Notes under the pieces: model-generated
Databases searched by the model: none
What the model saw: the letters and a program-made list of their open reading frames with translations, nothing else
What the model was told of the DNA's origin: nothing
Translations under genes and position numbers: made by a program
Shown: positions 25,421-34,472 of the stretch, piece by piece
Layout of the letters: the number at the start of each line of letters is the position of its first letter
How positions within the stretch are numbered: position 1 is the stretch's first letter
DNA from: Bacteroidales bacterium UBA5382
GTDB taxonomy: Bacteria; Bacteroidota; Bacteroidia; Bacteroidales; Dysgonomonadaceae
Reading direction: 5' to 3'
Assembly (NCBI GenBank): GCA_002409745.1
Contig: DHOU01000017.1
Span: forward strand, 1 to 64,000
DNA: 64,000 bases

Positions 25421-28400
25421 TTAAAATTTCACGTCGATGCCTAAAGAAAATGTTTTTTGCTGCGGATACGAAGCCCTGTCATTTTCCACTTCCGGATCAA
25501 AGCCCTTGTAATCGGTTACGGTAAAGATATTTTGCCCCGTAAAATAAATGCGGGCACTTATTTTATCTACTTTTAAGAGACGGGTGATATCGTATCCCAA
25601 CGTTAAATTCTTCAAACGCAAGTAAGACGCCTTTTGCCACAGCGGGGCTCCATAAGCGTCGAAACTGTTCACAACCCCTGACGGCATATCGGTATTCACG
25701 TTGTCGGAAGACCATCGGTTTTGTATCTCTTTCAAATAGTTGTAGTTATCCCGGAGCATCTGCGTTCCGTAACTGCCGTAAACACCATGTTCCGCCTGAG
25801 TTGAAGGCCATCTGTATCCTCCCACAGCCGCATACAGGAAAGCGCTCAGGTCAAACCCTTTATATCTGAACACATTGTTTAATCCCATCGTAAATTTGGG
25901 CGCACGCGTACCGATAAATACAACATCCGCCTGATTAACCTTTCCATCGGGTTGCCCTGTTAGTTGTCCATTGCTGTCCAATCCGTTTACATCCTTATAT
26001 TTTTGCTGCCCCACTATCAGTCCCGGCATTTCGGGAGTTTCTTCACCCGGCTGTTTAATACCGTTAGAGATAAGCCCAAACACAGCCGTGATGGGATCTT
26101 TTTCAGATTGATATGGATTCAATATCACTTTCGGATCGCGTTCTTTCCATCTGTCACGGTAGGAAGTAAAGGTGAAAGTCGATTGCCACGAAAGCGGCCC
26201 TTCGAGATTTACGGTGTTCAACGTAAATTCAACCCCGCGACTGGTCGTCTTCCCGATATTCGACCATACTCCTCCCAATATGGACGTGTGAGGTAAGGTT
26301 CTCCAGCTTAAAAGGTCTTTTATCTCTTTAGAGAACACATCGACACTACCGTTGACACGGTTACGGAAAAACCCGAAATCGATACCGGCATTGATTTCCG
26401 TGGTTGTTTCCCACTTCAGGTTGGAATTTCCGAATTTCCCTAAATTAACTCCTCTTTTTTCGGCATCCCCGAAATAATAATTACGCCCGTCGAAAGAATA
26501 ATACTCCGATGCGGCATCATTGGGTAAATTCTCATTTCCCACCTGTCCGGCGCTTAAACGGATTTTTGCATCGGACAGCCAATCAATATCTTTCACGAAG
26601 TCCTCTTGTATCAGTCTCCAGGCAAATGCTCCCGAAGGGAAAAACGCATACCGGTTATTTTCCCCGAACCGGTCACTTCCATCCAGACGTGCCGTTAAAG
26701 TAAACAAGTACTTGTCGTCGTAAGAGTATTGTAAACGTCCGAAGTACGATGCGAGAACATGCTTGTTTTTGTAAGAACTGACTATGGGTCTCTGTTCTCC
26801 GGCTTGCAACTTATAATAAGCAAGGGCGTCGGAGGTAAAACCCATGGCACGAGAGTAGGCGCCATTATCGTTCTGAATTTGATATGAATATCCGCCCAAT
26901 GCCAACAAACGATGTTTTTCGACAAAACTTTTCTGAAAATTTACGACGATATCCGACATGTAATCTTCGCGGTAAGCAGAGTTTATATTCGCGTCCCCTC
27001 CCACTTGACTGCCGTAACGTGTAGTGGAGGGATAATAGTTTTGGCGTAATCCGTCACGGATATCAATTCCCCCCGATAATTTCACCCATAAGACATCCTT
27101 TATAATATAAAAGTTCGTATAAAGAGATGACAGGAACCGTTTCGTCTTCGTTTTGTCGTTGATATCGAGATAAGACAGCGGATGATTGAGCAGCGCCTGG
27201 CTCGGATCTTCAATCCACGACCCGGAAGAGGGATCTCTTTCCGCTTTTACCAGAGGACTGTAGTTGAGAGCCGCCTCGATGATCCCCGCGGTTGCGTCAC
27301 GACCACCGCCAAGAGTCGCATTTTGTTCTTCGGTCATTGAGCCTAAAGCAGATATACCGTAATCCCACCATCCTGCAATTTTATGATCGAGGTTATACCG
27401 GATATTATACCGCCGGAACCCGGATGTTTTAACCACACCTGTCTGATCGAAGATATTAAGGGAAACGAGCGATTTGAGATCCTCATTTCCATAAGTGATA
27501 GAAAGATTATGCTGATTGACTTTTCCGGTTCTCGTTATCAGATCGTACCAGTTTGTTCCAACGCCGGCGGAGCTTATATCGGTTTCGGAATATTTGGGAA
27601 TATACGGACTGACACTTGAGGGGTCTGCATTACCATAGGGGTAAATCTTATTCGTCTCCATATATTTTTCCTTGTTATATCTATTCTGTTCTATCATGAA
27701 CTCCCTACCGTTAAGCAGTTCGGGTTTTTTAATGATCGATTGAACAGACGTAATTAAATTATACTCGACCCTTGTTTTATTGGTTCCCCGCTTAGTGGTC
27801 ACCAACACAACACCATTAGCTCCCCGGGCTCCGTATATGGCGGTAGCCGAAGCATCCTTTAAAATTTCAATGGAAGCAATATCGTTTGGATTGATATCGC
27901 TCAAAGGACTATGATTCCCTGCACTCCATTGATTGCCGCTACCGGGAGAAACCCCGTCGTTTACAATGGGGAAACCATCAATTACGTACAACGGCTGGTT
28001 GCCGGCGCCGGTAGATGCTCCGCCCCGAATCAATACTTCTACTCCTCCTCCCGGTTGGGCGCTCGATTGAGTGACGGTAAGACCGGCTGCACGCCCCATG
28101 AGCATTTCGGAAAAATCAGGAGATGACACTTTTACAAGATCCTCTGCTTTAACGGAAACGATAGCTGCATTTACATCGCTTTTTTTCATTGTTCCGTATC
28201 CGACGACAACGACCTCCTCTAAGGTTCTCGTATCTTCTTGGAGCACGACATTGAAAGAATTCTTGCCTAATGTAGAAACATCGGTTGCCACATATCCGAG
28301 ATAAGAAATATGGATAACGGCACTTTCCGCTACCTGTAACGAAAACCGTCCATCGACATCCGTTGCAGTACCGTTTGTCGTTCCTTTTTCCACAATATTG

Positions 28401-28828
28401 GCCCCTATGACAGGATCGCCGTTTTCATCCAATACAGTACCGGCTATATTTTTCTTTTGCGGCTGTTGTGCCGCTACAGGCGCTTTCGATATCACAATAT
28501 GGTTTCCCCGGGTCACATAGGTGCATCCCGTATCTTGCAGTAAAGCGGCCATTATTTCGGACAATGAGCCCGCTCTCGCCGGTATTACCACGACTTTATT
28601 GACATCGATAATTTCACGATTGTAGTCGATCGACAAATCTGTTTGTTTTTCTATTTCAGTAAAAGCAGCCTTCAACGTAAGGCGGGTATCGGACAGGGAC
28701 ACAGATTGTCCCCAGGAAATTTGTGTCTGAAAAAAGAAAAAGGTAAGCAGCAGAAAAATCAATCGATTGAAATGATTTGTTCTTAATCTGTGTTTTAAAT
28801 AATTTATTTTCATAATTTTGTAATTCAA
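25421..28828 (-). CDS. SusC/RagA TonB-dependent transporter with STN signalling domain
   Basis: This 1,135-residue transporter has its signal segment at about 15-40, ending QISWGQ; the Met at residue 6 is an alternative start. The STN domain (about 45-110) contains LKAAFTEIEKQTDLSIDYN. A carboxypeptidase-like domain (about 128-210) leads to LEEVVVVGYGTMKKSDV. The plug includes LIRGGASTGAGNQPLYVIDG and IEILKDASATAIYGARGANG, and the barrel ends TFSLGIDVKF. With the upstream FecR and sigma genes it forms a transducer-type PUL regulatory circuit; the GH43 and GH36 genes imply a plant-type galactose- or arabinose-containing glycan. Confidence 0.95.
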   Translation of the reverse strand: MNYKIMKINYLKHRLRTNHFNRLIFLLLTFFFFQTQISWGQSVSLSDTRLTLKAAFTEIEKQTDLSIDYNREIIDVNKVVVIPARAGSLSEIMAALLQDTGCTYVTRGNHIVISKAPVAAQQPQKKNIAGTVLDENGDPVIGANIVEKGTTNGTATDVDGRFSLQVAESAVIHISYLGYVATDVSTLGKNSFNVVLQEDTRTLEEVVVVGYGTMKKSDVNAAIVSVKAEDLVKVSSPDFSEMLMGRAAGLTVTQSSAQPGGGVEVLIRGGASTGAGNQPLYVIDGFPIVNDGVSPGSGNQWSAGNHSPLSDINPNDIASIEILKDASATAIYGARGANGVVLVTTKRGTNKTRVEYNLITSVQSIIKKPELLNGREFMIEQNRYNKEKYMETNKIYPYGNADPSSVSPYIPKYSETDISSAGVGTNWYDLITRTGKVNQHNLSITYGNEDLKSLVSLNIFDQTGVVKTSGFRRYNIRYNLDHKIAGWWDYGISALGSMTEEQNATLGGGRDATAGIIEAALNYSPLVKAERDPSSGSWIEDPSQALLNHPLSYLDINDKTKTKRFLSSLYTNFYIIKDVLWVKLSGGIDIRDGLRQNYYPSTTRYGSQVGGDANINSAYREDYMSDIVVNFQKSFVEKHRLLALGGYSYQIQNDNGAYSRAMGFTSDALAYYKLQAGEQRPIVSSYKNKHVLASYFGRLQYSYDDKYLFTLTARLDGSDRFGENNRYAFFPSGAFAWRLIQEDFVKDIDWLSDAKIRLSAGQVGNENLPNDAASEYYSFDGRNYYFGDAEKRGVNLGKFGNSNLKWETTTEINAGIDFGFFRNRVNGSVDVFSKEIKDLLSWRTLPHTSILGGVWSNIGKTTSRGVEFTLNTVNLEGPLSWQSTFTFTSYRDRWKERDPKVILNPYQSEKDPITAVFGLISNGIKQPGEETPEMPGLIVGQQKYKDVNGLDSNGQLTGQPDGKVNQADVVFIGTRAPKFTMGLNNVFRYKGFDLSAFLYAAVGGYRWPSTQAEHGVYGSYGTQMLRDNYNYLKEIQNRWSSDNVNTDMPSGVVNSFDAYGAPLWQKASYLRLKNLTLGYDITRLLKVDKISARIYFTGQNIFTVTDYKGFDPEVENDRASYPQQKTFSLGIDVKF

Positions 28829-28978
28829 TTGTTAGTATTCTAAGTAATTATTCCTCTTTTATGGTTATGGAGTGAATAGTAATTATTGAGTATTTAACGA
28901 TTTCAACCCGGGGAGCTGTGTTTATGAGACTGGCTTCCCGGCTCTTTTTAGCATATGCATCGATTTATTTCCGGTTCT

Positions 28979-29974
28979 TTATCTTATTTCAATATTCGCG
29001 TCTTTTTTTGTCCATTTAAGTCCGGGATTCAATGTCTCCAAAATCGTTAAGACCTGTTCCACGTCTTCGTAAGGACGGTATTTCACAGAGAAACTTCCTC
29101 CGCCGTATTTTCGAATGTCATATTGAATGGTTACGTTAAAACGACGTTCGACGGTGCGGATAATTTCTTCGAAAGAGGCATTCTCAAACACCATATAGCC
29201 CTCTTTCCATTTATTGACCATCCGGGCATCCACCTGCGTTTTAAGCACTTTCCCATGACGATGATCGTATATATATTGCTCGTCAGGATAAATCACTTCG
29301 TCGGCAGTCACTTTTCCCTCGATCTGAATTCTCACCAAGCCCTCTTCGAGCGTAACGGCGGCGGCTTCGGCATCGGTATAGGATTTCACATTGAAAGTGG
29401 TTCCGAGCGCCTCGACTTGCAAATACTGGGTCTTTACGGTAAACGGCCTTGCGGGATCTTTGGTCACGTGAAAGGTCGCCTCTCCCGTAAGAAATACACG
29501 ACGAGCCGATGCGGAGGGGGATTCGGAATATAAAAGCATGGAGCCGGCATTTAACCAGACTGTAGAACCGTCGGGTAAAACAATCTGCTCCATCTCTCCA
29601 TCGGGAACGGTATATTCCACCATTTCAGCCGCGCGATGACTCGACGCTTCATTGCTTCGGACAAAATAGAACGTCAGCAGGGCGCTGATAACAGGCAACA
29701 GCAATATGGCCGCAATACGTCCTAACCGGCGAAGCCGGAAAGTCTTCCCGGACTTGTTTAGGTTGCCGATGCGGCGTTTCATTTCGTCCAACCCTTGTAG
29801 GGTAAGACTGTCGGCCGAAGCCGTCTGTTTTTCCCATAACTCACTTAGCACTTCGTCTTTGTCCAAACGATCGTCCTCTCGAAGAAACCATTGCTGGAAC
29901 TTAGCAAATAGCTCTTTCGAAACAGAATGTTCAAAAAAACGGGTAATGAGTATGCGAATCTGGTCTTTGTTCAT
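28979..29974 (-). CDS. FecR-family anti-sigma factor
   Basis: This 331-residue protein has an N-terminal sigma-binding part (1-85) and one membrane helix (IAAILLLPVISALLTFYFV, about 87-106). The periplasmic FecR domain has IVLPDGSTVWLNAGSMLLY and TGEATFHVTKDPARPFTVKT, and the DUF4974 end contains MVFENASFEEIIRTVERRFN. It lies upstream of the STN-bearing SusC gene on the same strand. Unusually, 637 bp separate it from its sigma gene, and that gap is filled by a 21-bp periodic repeat. A 9-bp imperfect hairpin (about 28916-28946) lies between it and SusC. Confidence 0.93.
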   Translation of the reverse strand: MNKDQIRILITRFFEHSVSKELFAKFQQWFLREDDRLDKDEVLSELWEKQTASADSLTLQGLDEMKRRIGNLNKSGKTFRLRRLGRIAAILLLPVISALLTFYFVRSNEASSHRAAEMVEYTVPDGEMEQIVLPDGSTVWLNAGSMLLYSESPSASARRVFLTGEATFHVTKDPARPFTVKTQYLQVEALGTTFNVKSYTDAEAAAVTLEEGLVRIQIEGKVTADEVIYPDEQYIYDHRHGKVLKTQVDARMVNKWKEGYMVFENASFEEIIRTVERRFNVTIQYDIRKYGGGSFSVKYRPYEDVEQVLTILETLNPGLKWTKKDANIEIR

Positions 29975-30101
29975 TTCGGCCTTTTAATAGAGTAGACAGG
30001 AAAGTGACACGGCACGCACAAACAAAAACGTTTTTTTTCGCCAAACTGATCCCTTCCATCGTCAAATTGGGGATGGATGAAGGAAGAACACCGTATTCCC
30101 A

Positions 30102-30550
30102 ATGAATAACGAAGTGTTTCGGACGAATAAAATAGAAAAACGATCGAAATACAGCGAAGAAAGGATGAATTCTGTGGTCAAACGATCGAATCCATGCCAT
30201 TTACAAACGAATTAACCGATGTTCCAAACGAAAAATGAAGGTCTCCAAACGAAAAATGGGCTTTGCCGGTCGAAAAATAGTCTGTTCCAAACGAAAAATA
30301 GAATTCTTCAACTGAATAAAATAGAATATTGAACGAATCAAACCGTTTATGAAACAAATCAAAGCCCTTATTAATTGAAAAACATCGATTTTTATACGAT
30401 CTCTATCAATCTTTACACAATAAAAGGTACTGATGCAACGAAAAACAGCCTTTGACAAACGAAAAATGGGCTTTGCCGGATGAGAAATAGCGCGTCTCAA
30501 ACGAAAAATACCGTTTATTGAACGATGATACGTATTTTTTGTAGAAAAAT
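30102..30550. repeat. Degenerate 21-bp periodic array, about 22 units
   Basis: An AACGAAAAAT-type core recurs at a strict 21-bp step. ACG or its variant begins at 30102, 30123, 30144, 30165, 30186, 30207, 30228, 30249, 30270, 30291, 30312, 30333, 30354, 30375, 30396, 30417, 30438, 30459, 30480, 30501 and 30522, with a weak copy at 30543. The best-kept units are at 30228, 30249, 30291, 30459 and 30501. Two units (30249, 30459) also share a GGGCTTTGCCGG flank. The minus strand could encode a heptad of the type I-F-R-L-x-x-x, but composition and a stop codon argue against a protein. It occupies most of the sigma-FecR gap. Confidence 0.8.
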
Positions 30551-30611
30551 AAGAGCTTATCGTCCCTTATTTAGCGAGCGTTCTCCTCTTCTAACCGAAA
30601 AGCCATTCAAT

Positions 30612-31166
30612 TTAAAGCAAGAACAAACAGAAAAGAGGGGTAAGCGCTTTGCGTAAATCTCGCAGAGCATTGGACAAGTGATTTTCCACCGTCCGTTTAT
30701 TGAGATGAAGGCGCTCCGCAATCTCGTCATTACTGAGTCCGTTTTTGCGGCTCAAAGTAAAAACACGTTGCCGCTGTTCGGGCATTTGCGACACCAAAAG
30801 ATCGATCAAAAGAGAGAGGTCTTTGGCAAATAATTCATCTTCCAACCCGTACTCGTCTTGATCCTTCGACTGGCGAAGGATATACTTTTCTTTCACCAGA
30901 TTATGTTCGTAATAGTTGTATATCATATTGCGGGCCATGGTGAAGAGATATGATTTAAACGAGGTTACCTCTGCCAACGATTCGCGGTTGACCCACACTT
31001 TGTAGAATATCTCCTGAGCCATGTCATAGGCTTCTTCCTCATCTTTTATAAAGCCATATAAAAAACGAACCATTTTGGGATGATAATCAAGGAATAACAA
31101 TTCGAAGGAACGATCATCTCCTTTCGCAAGCTTCCGTAGGTATCCTATTTCCAGCGTTTTGTCCAT
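30612..31166 (-). CDS. ECF RNA polymerase sigma factor
   Basis: This 184-residue sigma factor has region 2 as DYHPKMVRFLYGFIKDEEEA plus YDMAQEIFYKVWVNRE, and region 4 as SQMPEQRQRVFTLSRKNGLS plus NDEIAERLHLNKRTVENHLS. The C-terminus is hydrophobic (LTPLFCLFLL). A purine-rich AAGAGGAGG lies about 20 nt before the ATG. It heads the sigma-FecR-SusC-SusD-GH43-GH36 locus and probably drives it when the FecR protein releases it. Its stop is separated from FecR by the repeat array. Confidence 0.93.
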   Translation of the reverse strand: MDKTLEIGYLRKLAKGDDRSFELLFLDYHPKMVRFLYGFIKDEEEAYDMAQEIFYKVWVNRESLAEVTSFKSYLFTMARNMIYNYYEHNLVKEKYILRQSKDQDEYGLEDELFAKDLSLLIDLLVSQMPEQRQRVFTLSRKNGLSNDEIAERLHLNKRTVENHLSNALRDLRKALTPLFCLFLL

Positions 31167-31391
31167 CTAACAGAATTAAAACCTCCTCTTAGTAGTCAAT
31201 TTAAAAATTATGCCCTCTTATTTCATAAAAACAGAGTCTTAAGGAATGCTAACTAACCACCTTCTCGCGAAAAAATCAAGTGATCTAGCCTTAATCCGCT
31301 CATAAGATATTTTTACAAAGATGCACAAAAATATTGAGAACAAGATATTCTTCCTGTTTTTTTGAGGAAACACGAATGGCTTTCTTCAGAC
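31167..31391. other. Gap upstream of the sigma gene
   Basis: No gene is visible. It must hold the sigma promoter, but I see no clear TTTG-N19-21-TAnnTTTG pair; TAATTTTT near 31207-31214 on the minus strand is a weak candidate. Confidence 0.25.
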
Positions 31392-31420
31392 AAAAATTCC
31401 ACGCCGGCTCAAGCGTGGAA
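31392..31420 (-). terminator. Rho-independent terminator after the DUF5053 gene
   Basis: A perfect 8-bp stem, TTCCACGC (31397-31404) with GCGTGGAA (31413-31420), is followed on the minus strand by TTTTTG. It lies about 45 bp after the DUF5053 stop codon. Confidence 0.65.
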
Positions 31421-31465
31421 AAGGTAATTAAAAACCAGACAAGATACTGACCGAGCCTTATTCCA

Positions 31466-31672
31466 TTACTCAAGTTTATCGGCAGTACGCCGGATCCGTT
31501 CAGCGAGATCATACAACGCCCCTTTAAATTGTTGCTTTTCTTCTTCGGTGAACCCGCCTTTACCGCCGTTACCGTCTATTTCATTGATTTTATTGTAAAT
31601 CCAGGAAGAGGATTTACTGAAATATTTCTGTGCTATCTTTGCCCAGGTTATATCCAGAGCGATATCTGCCAA
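31466..31672 (-). CDS. DUF5053-family small protein, start codon unclear
   Basis: This is a small acidic-basic protein of about 68 residues with ADIALDITWAKIAQKYF and an ending of LYDLAERIRRTADKLE, which I recognise as the DUF5053 family of Bacteroidales. Function is unknown. The frame continues upstream of the TTG at 31670-31672 through VSTKEQL, which also looks like family sequence, up to a stop at 31718-31720. No ATG or GTG occurs in that stretch, so the normal start may be mutated, or TTG or ATT is used. Its neighbours are a broken gene and a group II intron fragment. Confidence 0.65.
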   Translation of the reverse strand: MADIALDITWAKIAQKYFSKSSSWIYNKINEIDGNGGKGGFTEEEKQQFKGALYDLAERIRRTADKLE

Positions 31673-31701
31673 CTGTTCCTTGGTAGATACTTTTTCTAAA
31701 A

Positions 31702-31800
31702 TTACTCTTTCTTTTCTTCATCCGGCTCATCGTCATCATCACCTGAAAGATAGTAAGCAAGCTATGAGAGACTTTCTTCAATTAAAGGCCTATTTATCCA
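31702..31800 (-). pseudogene. C-terminal remnant with acidic tail, interrupted by a stop
   Basis: The minus-strand frame reads RPLIEESLS, then a TAG stop (31762-31764), then LAYYLSGDDDDEPDEEKKE and TAA at 31702-31704. Both sides read as protein in one frame, so the TAG looks like a point mutation. The 5' part is cut off where group II intron-like sequence begins near 31801. Unknown family. Confidence 0.45.
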
Positions 31801-31876
31801 ATTGAGTAGTTAAGTAGTTAAGAGGGTTACTCCCCCGCCCTCTCACACCACCGTGCGTACTTTCGCACACAGCATT
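31801..31876 (-). mobile_element. Group II intron 3'-end fragment (domains V-VI)
   Basis: On the minus strand GCTGTGTGC-GAAA-GTACGCACGG forms a GNRA-capped, bulged hairpin like domain V. It is followed by GGTGTGAGAGGGCGGGG and AGTAACCCTCTTAACTAC, a domain VI-like stem ending beside the coding remnant. No intron-encoded reverse transcriptase and no 5' end (GUGCG or GUGYG) are nearby. The expected AGC triad reads TGC. I judge it a truncated, inactive relic. Confidence 0.6.
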
Positions 31877-31927
31877 TTCTGTAACTTTTTTAATGTCAAG
31901 TAATTTGTTGTAATATGCCCAACATAC

Positions 31928-31960
31928 AAAAAAAATAGAGACAAGCCGCAGCCTGCCTCT
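31928..31960 (-). terminator. Rho-independent terminator of the beta-glucan locus
   Basis: On the minus strand AGAGGCAGGC pairs with GCTTGTCTCT (10 bp including G-U pairs, TGCG loop; 31937-31960), followed by a run of eight T after one A. It lies about 55 bp after the GH3 stop and closes the long minus-strand operon. Confidence 0.75.
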
Positions 31961-32013
31961 ACACACACCTTTTCTTTATAGAAAGATCCGGATAACCTTA
32001 AAAATGTATTGCC

Positions 32014-34353
32014 TCACCTGTTCGGTGTGTCCCAAAAACGGGTTTTCGTACAGGTGATCTGGTCGATCAGATTTCCAACCTGCAATTTGAAGTCCCCTTC
32101 TTCGAGCGTCCATTTTCCTTGGGGATTGACAAACGCCAGTTCATCTGCCGGAAAAGTCAATGTAACCCTTTTGGTTTCGCCCGCTTGAAGCGAAATTTTC
32201 TCAAAGGCGCGCAACCGGCGGACATCGGGACTGATAGATGCGACCAAATCGCTGCTGAAAAGCAGTACCGCCTCTTTTCCTTCCACCTCACCGGTATTCT
32301 TGATATCGACGCTGACCGTTATGCTATCTCCCGAAACAACTTCTTTCTTGTCTACCGACAGATTCGAATATTCGAAAGTCGTATAGCTCAATCCGAATCC
32401 GAAGGGATATTGTACCGATGTCTGTGCACCGTAATCATACGCTCCTTCCATTTTACCGTCGATATTCTGGCTCGGCTTATGATCGTAGGTAATAAGCGAC
32501 TGCTCATACCGGGGATAGGTATACGGTAACTTTCCACTGGGGTTGACGTCTCCCGACAACACATCGGCCAATGCATCGCCGCCGTAATTTCCCGGCAGAT
32601 AAAGCTGGATAACCGCTTTCGAATCGGGTTCTATGCTCCGGATTAAACGAGGACGACCTTCGTTGAGCACAAGAATTACCGGCTTCCCGGTTTTCTGCAA
32701 CGCCTTGGCCAACGCCGTTTGATTAGCCGAAAGGACTAATTCATCCAGATTCCCCGGCGATTCGCAATAGGAGTTTTCACCCACGCACAACACGATATAA
32801 TCGACTCCCGAAGCGGCTCTTACCGCCTTTTCGATTTCCGGCGCATTCTCCTCGAAATACGAGCCATCCATTTTATAGGTAACCCCCGGTTCATATTTCA
32901 CGTTCGCCGCACCGAATTCGTTTTGCAAGGCTTCGTAGACGGTATGATATCGTTCGGCGAACTCCTCGACTTTCTCTCCTTGCCAGGAATAGCTCCATCC
33001 GCCATTCAGCGTACGCATGGAATGGGCATTCGGACCCGATACTAAAATGCGCGCGGTTTTCGGCAAAGGCAGCACGTTATCCTGATTCTTGAGCAACGTC
33101 ACCGACTCATCCGCCGCCGCTTTCGCTGCTGCTTCATATTCTGCACTGCCGAAACGGGTGTATTCCGCCGCCGACCAATACGGCCGCTCGAATAATCCGA
33201 GGCGGAACTTCATCCGCAATACCCTTCTTACCGCATCATCCACACGCGCTTGCGAAACGGAACCTTCTTTTACAAGCGCTATCAGCGTCGGACAAAACTT
33301 CACGTTGTAAGGCTCCATCACCATATCGATACCGGCGTTGATTGCCTGACGGACCGCATCTTTATATTCTTTACCGATATAATCGCGCGACTGCAAGTTC
33401 TGCACATCCGCCCAATCGGTTACCACCACACCGTCGAAGCCCAACTCTTCTTTCAGCCATCCGGTAAGCAACCGATGATCGGCATGAGTCGATACATTAT
33501 TCACAATCCCCGAATTCACCATCACGGAAAGAACACCGGCTTCCACTGCAGCGCGGAAAGGCTCGAAATGCTTTTCGCGTAACTCGCTCTCGGTAATCAC
33601 GGCCGGGGTGCGATCCTTTCCCGATGCGGGAACCCCGTATCCCATAAAATGCTTCAGGCAAGCAGCCACATGTTCGTTTCCGATAGCATTCGGATTATCT
33701 CCTTGAAAGCCGCGAATGGAAGCGAGTCCCATTTGCTTGACAAGGAAAGGATCCTCCCCGAACGTTTCCCATTGGCGCGGCCAGCGGGCATCACGGCCCA
33801 AATCGAGGATCGGTGCAAAGTTCCAGGGAATATTACTGGCGCGTGTTTCGTAAGCCGATATGCGCGAACCCTGTTCCATTAAAGCCGGATTGAACGTCGC
33901 CCCCATGCCGATTTGTTGCGGGAAAAAGGTCGCTCCTGCGGTATACGTCACGCCGTGTATGGCATCGATACCATATACCACCGGAATACCCGTTTCACGC
34001 AAGGCACGTTCTTGAATGGTCTTAACCGTATACTCCCACACTTCGGGTGTCCGGGCACGGTTATTACTGGTATTCAGGATAGAGCCGACTTTATACCGAC
34101 CGATAATCGTGTCGAGCATCGCCAAGTCGATTTCAAACGGTTCGTCGCTGGCATACAAGTTACCGCCTTTGCCGATGACATCCACCGTATATTGGGCCAT
34201 TTGTCCGACCTTCTCTTCAAGCGTCATTTTAGACAAGATACTATCGATACGGTTTTCGACGGTCTTATCCAACGCCGTTGATGCTTTTTTAATCCCTTGA
34301 TTACACGCAAGCAACAAAGGAAATAAAAGGATGAAATAAATTGATTTGTACAT
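32014..34353 (-). CDS. GH3 beta-glucosidase, lipoprotein (BglX-like)
   Basis: This 779-residue enzyme removes glucose from the non-reducing ends of beta-gluco-oligosaccharides, completing breakdown begun by GH16 and GH30. The signal ends LLLAC (Cys17). The N-terminal barrel carries GIDAIHGVTYTAGATFFPQQ, PILDLGRDARWPRQWETFGE, the KHF segment ACLKHFMGYG and the nucleophile Asp313 in VVTDWADV. The alpha/beta sandwich has ILVSGPNAHS and LCVGENSYCESPG, and the fibronectin-like end has YPFGFGLSYTTFEYSNL. It is the last gene of the locus, 120 bp after the SusE-like gene, with a hairpin in the gap. Confidence 0.95.
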   Translation of the reverse strand: MYKSIYFILLFPLLLACNQGIKKASTALDKTVENRIDSILSKMTLEEKVGQMAQYTVDVIGKGGNLYASDEPFEIDLAMLDTIIGRYKVGSILNTSNNRARTPEVWEYTVKTIQERALRETGIPVVYGIDAIHGVTYTAGATFFPQQIGMGATFNPALMEQGSRISAYETRASNIPWNFAPILDLGRDARWPRQWETFGEDPFLVKQMGLASIRGFQGDNPNAIGNEHVAACLKHFMGYGVPASGKDRTPAVITESELREKHFEPFRAAVEAGVLSVMVNSGIVNNVSTHADHRLLTGWLKEELGFDGVVVTDWADVQNLQSRDYIGKEYKDAVRQAINAGIDMVMEPYNVKFCPTLIALVKEGSVSQARVDDAVRRVLRMKFRLGLFERPYWSAAEYTRFGSAEYEAAAKAAADESVTLLKNQDNVLPLPKTARILVSGPNAHSMRTLNGGWSYSWQGEKVEEFAERYHTVYEALQNEFGAANVKYEPGVTYKMDGSYFEENAPEIEKAVRAASGVDYIVLCVGENSYCESPGNLDELVLSANQTALAKALQKTGKPVILVLNEGRPRLIRSIEPDSKAVIQLYLPGNYGGDALADVLSGDVNPSGKLPYTYPRYEQSLITYDHKPSQNIDGKMEGAYDYGAQTSVQYPFGFGLSYTTFEYSNLSVDKKEVVSGDSITVSVDIKNTGEVEGKEAVLLFSSDLVASISPDVRRLRAFEKISLQAGETKRVTLTFPADELAFVNPQGKWTLEEGDFKLQVGNLIDQITCTKTRFWDTPNR

Positions 34354-34386
34354 TTGTTTAATCGTTTTTTTATATGCGTTAGAAAA

Positions 34387-34421
34387 GAATGAACGGCAGA
34401 TTAATTGCTAGCCGTCCATTC
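34387..34421 (-). repeat. Intercistronic hairpin before GH3
   Basis: GAATGAACGGC (34387-34397) pairs with GCCGTCCATTC (34411-34421) with one mismatch. On the minus strand TTTTCT follows, so it could be a weak terminator or a processing site between the SusE-like gene and GH3. Confidence 0.5.
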
Positions 34422-34472
34422 CCAAAAAATGATGTCAGTATTTAACATCCTACCTGATTATTGTTTTCGTTT

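Noticed and set aside
28916..28946. Terminator between FecR and SusC at 28.9 kb
   Set aside because: The T-run lies on the plus-strand side of the imperfect stem, where there is no gene to terminate; on the minus strand no T-run follows.
30201..30500. Minus-strand frame of about 100 codons with a seven-residue repeat (I-F-R-L)
   Set aside because: A 21-bp repeat automatically gives a heptad and keeps frames open. The product is implausibly hydrophobic and basic, starts at TTG and meets a stop after the last clear unit.
30102..30550. CRISPR array
   Set aside because: Units are 21 bp with degenerate cores and no identical repeats separated by unique spacers; no cas genes are in the window.
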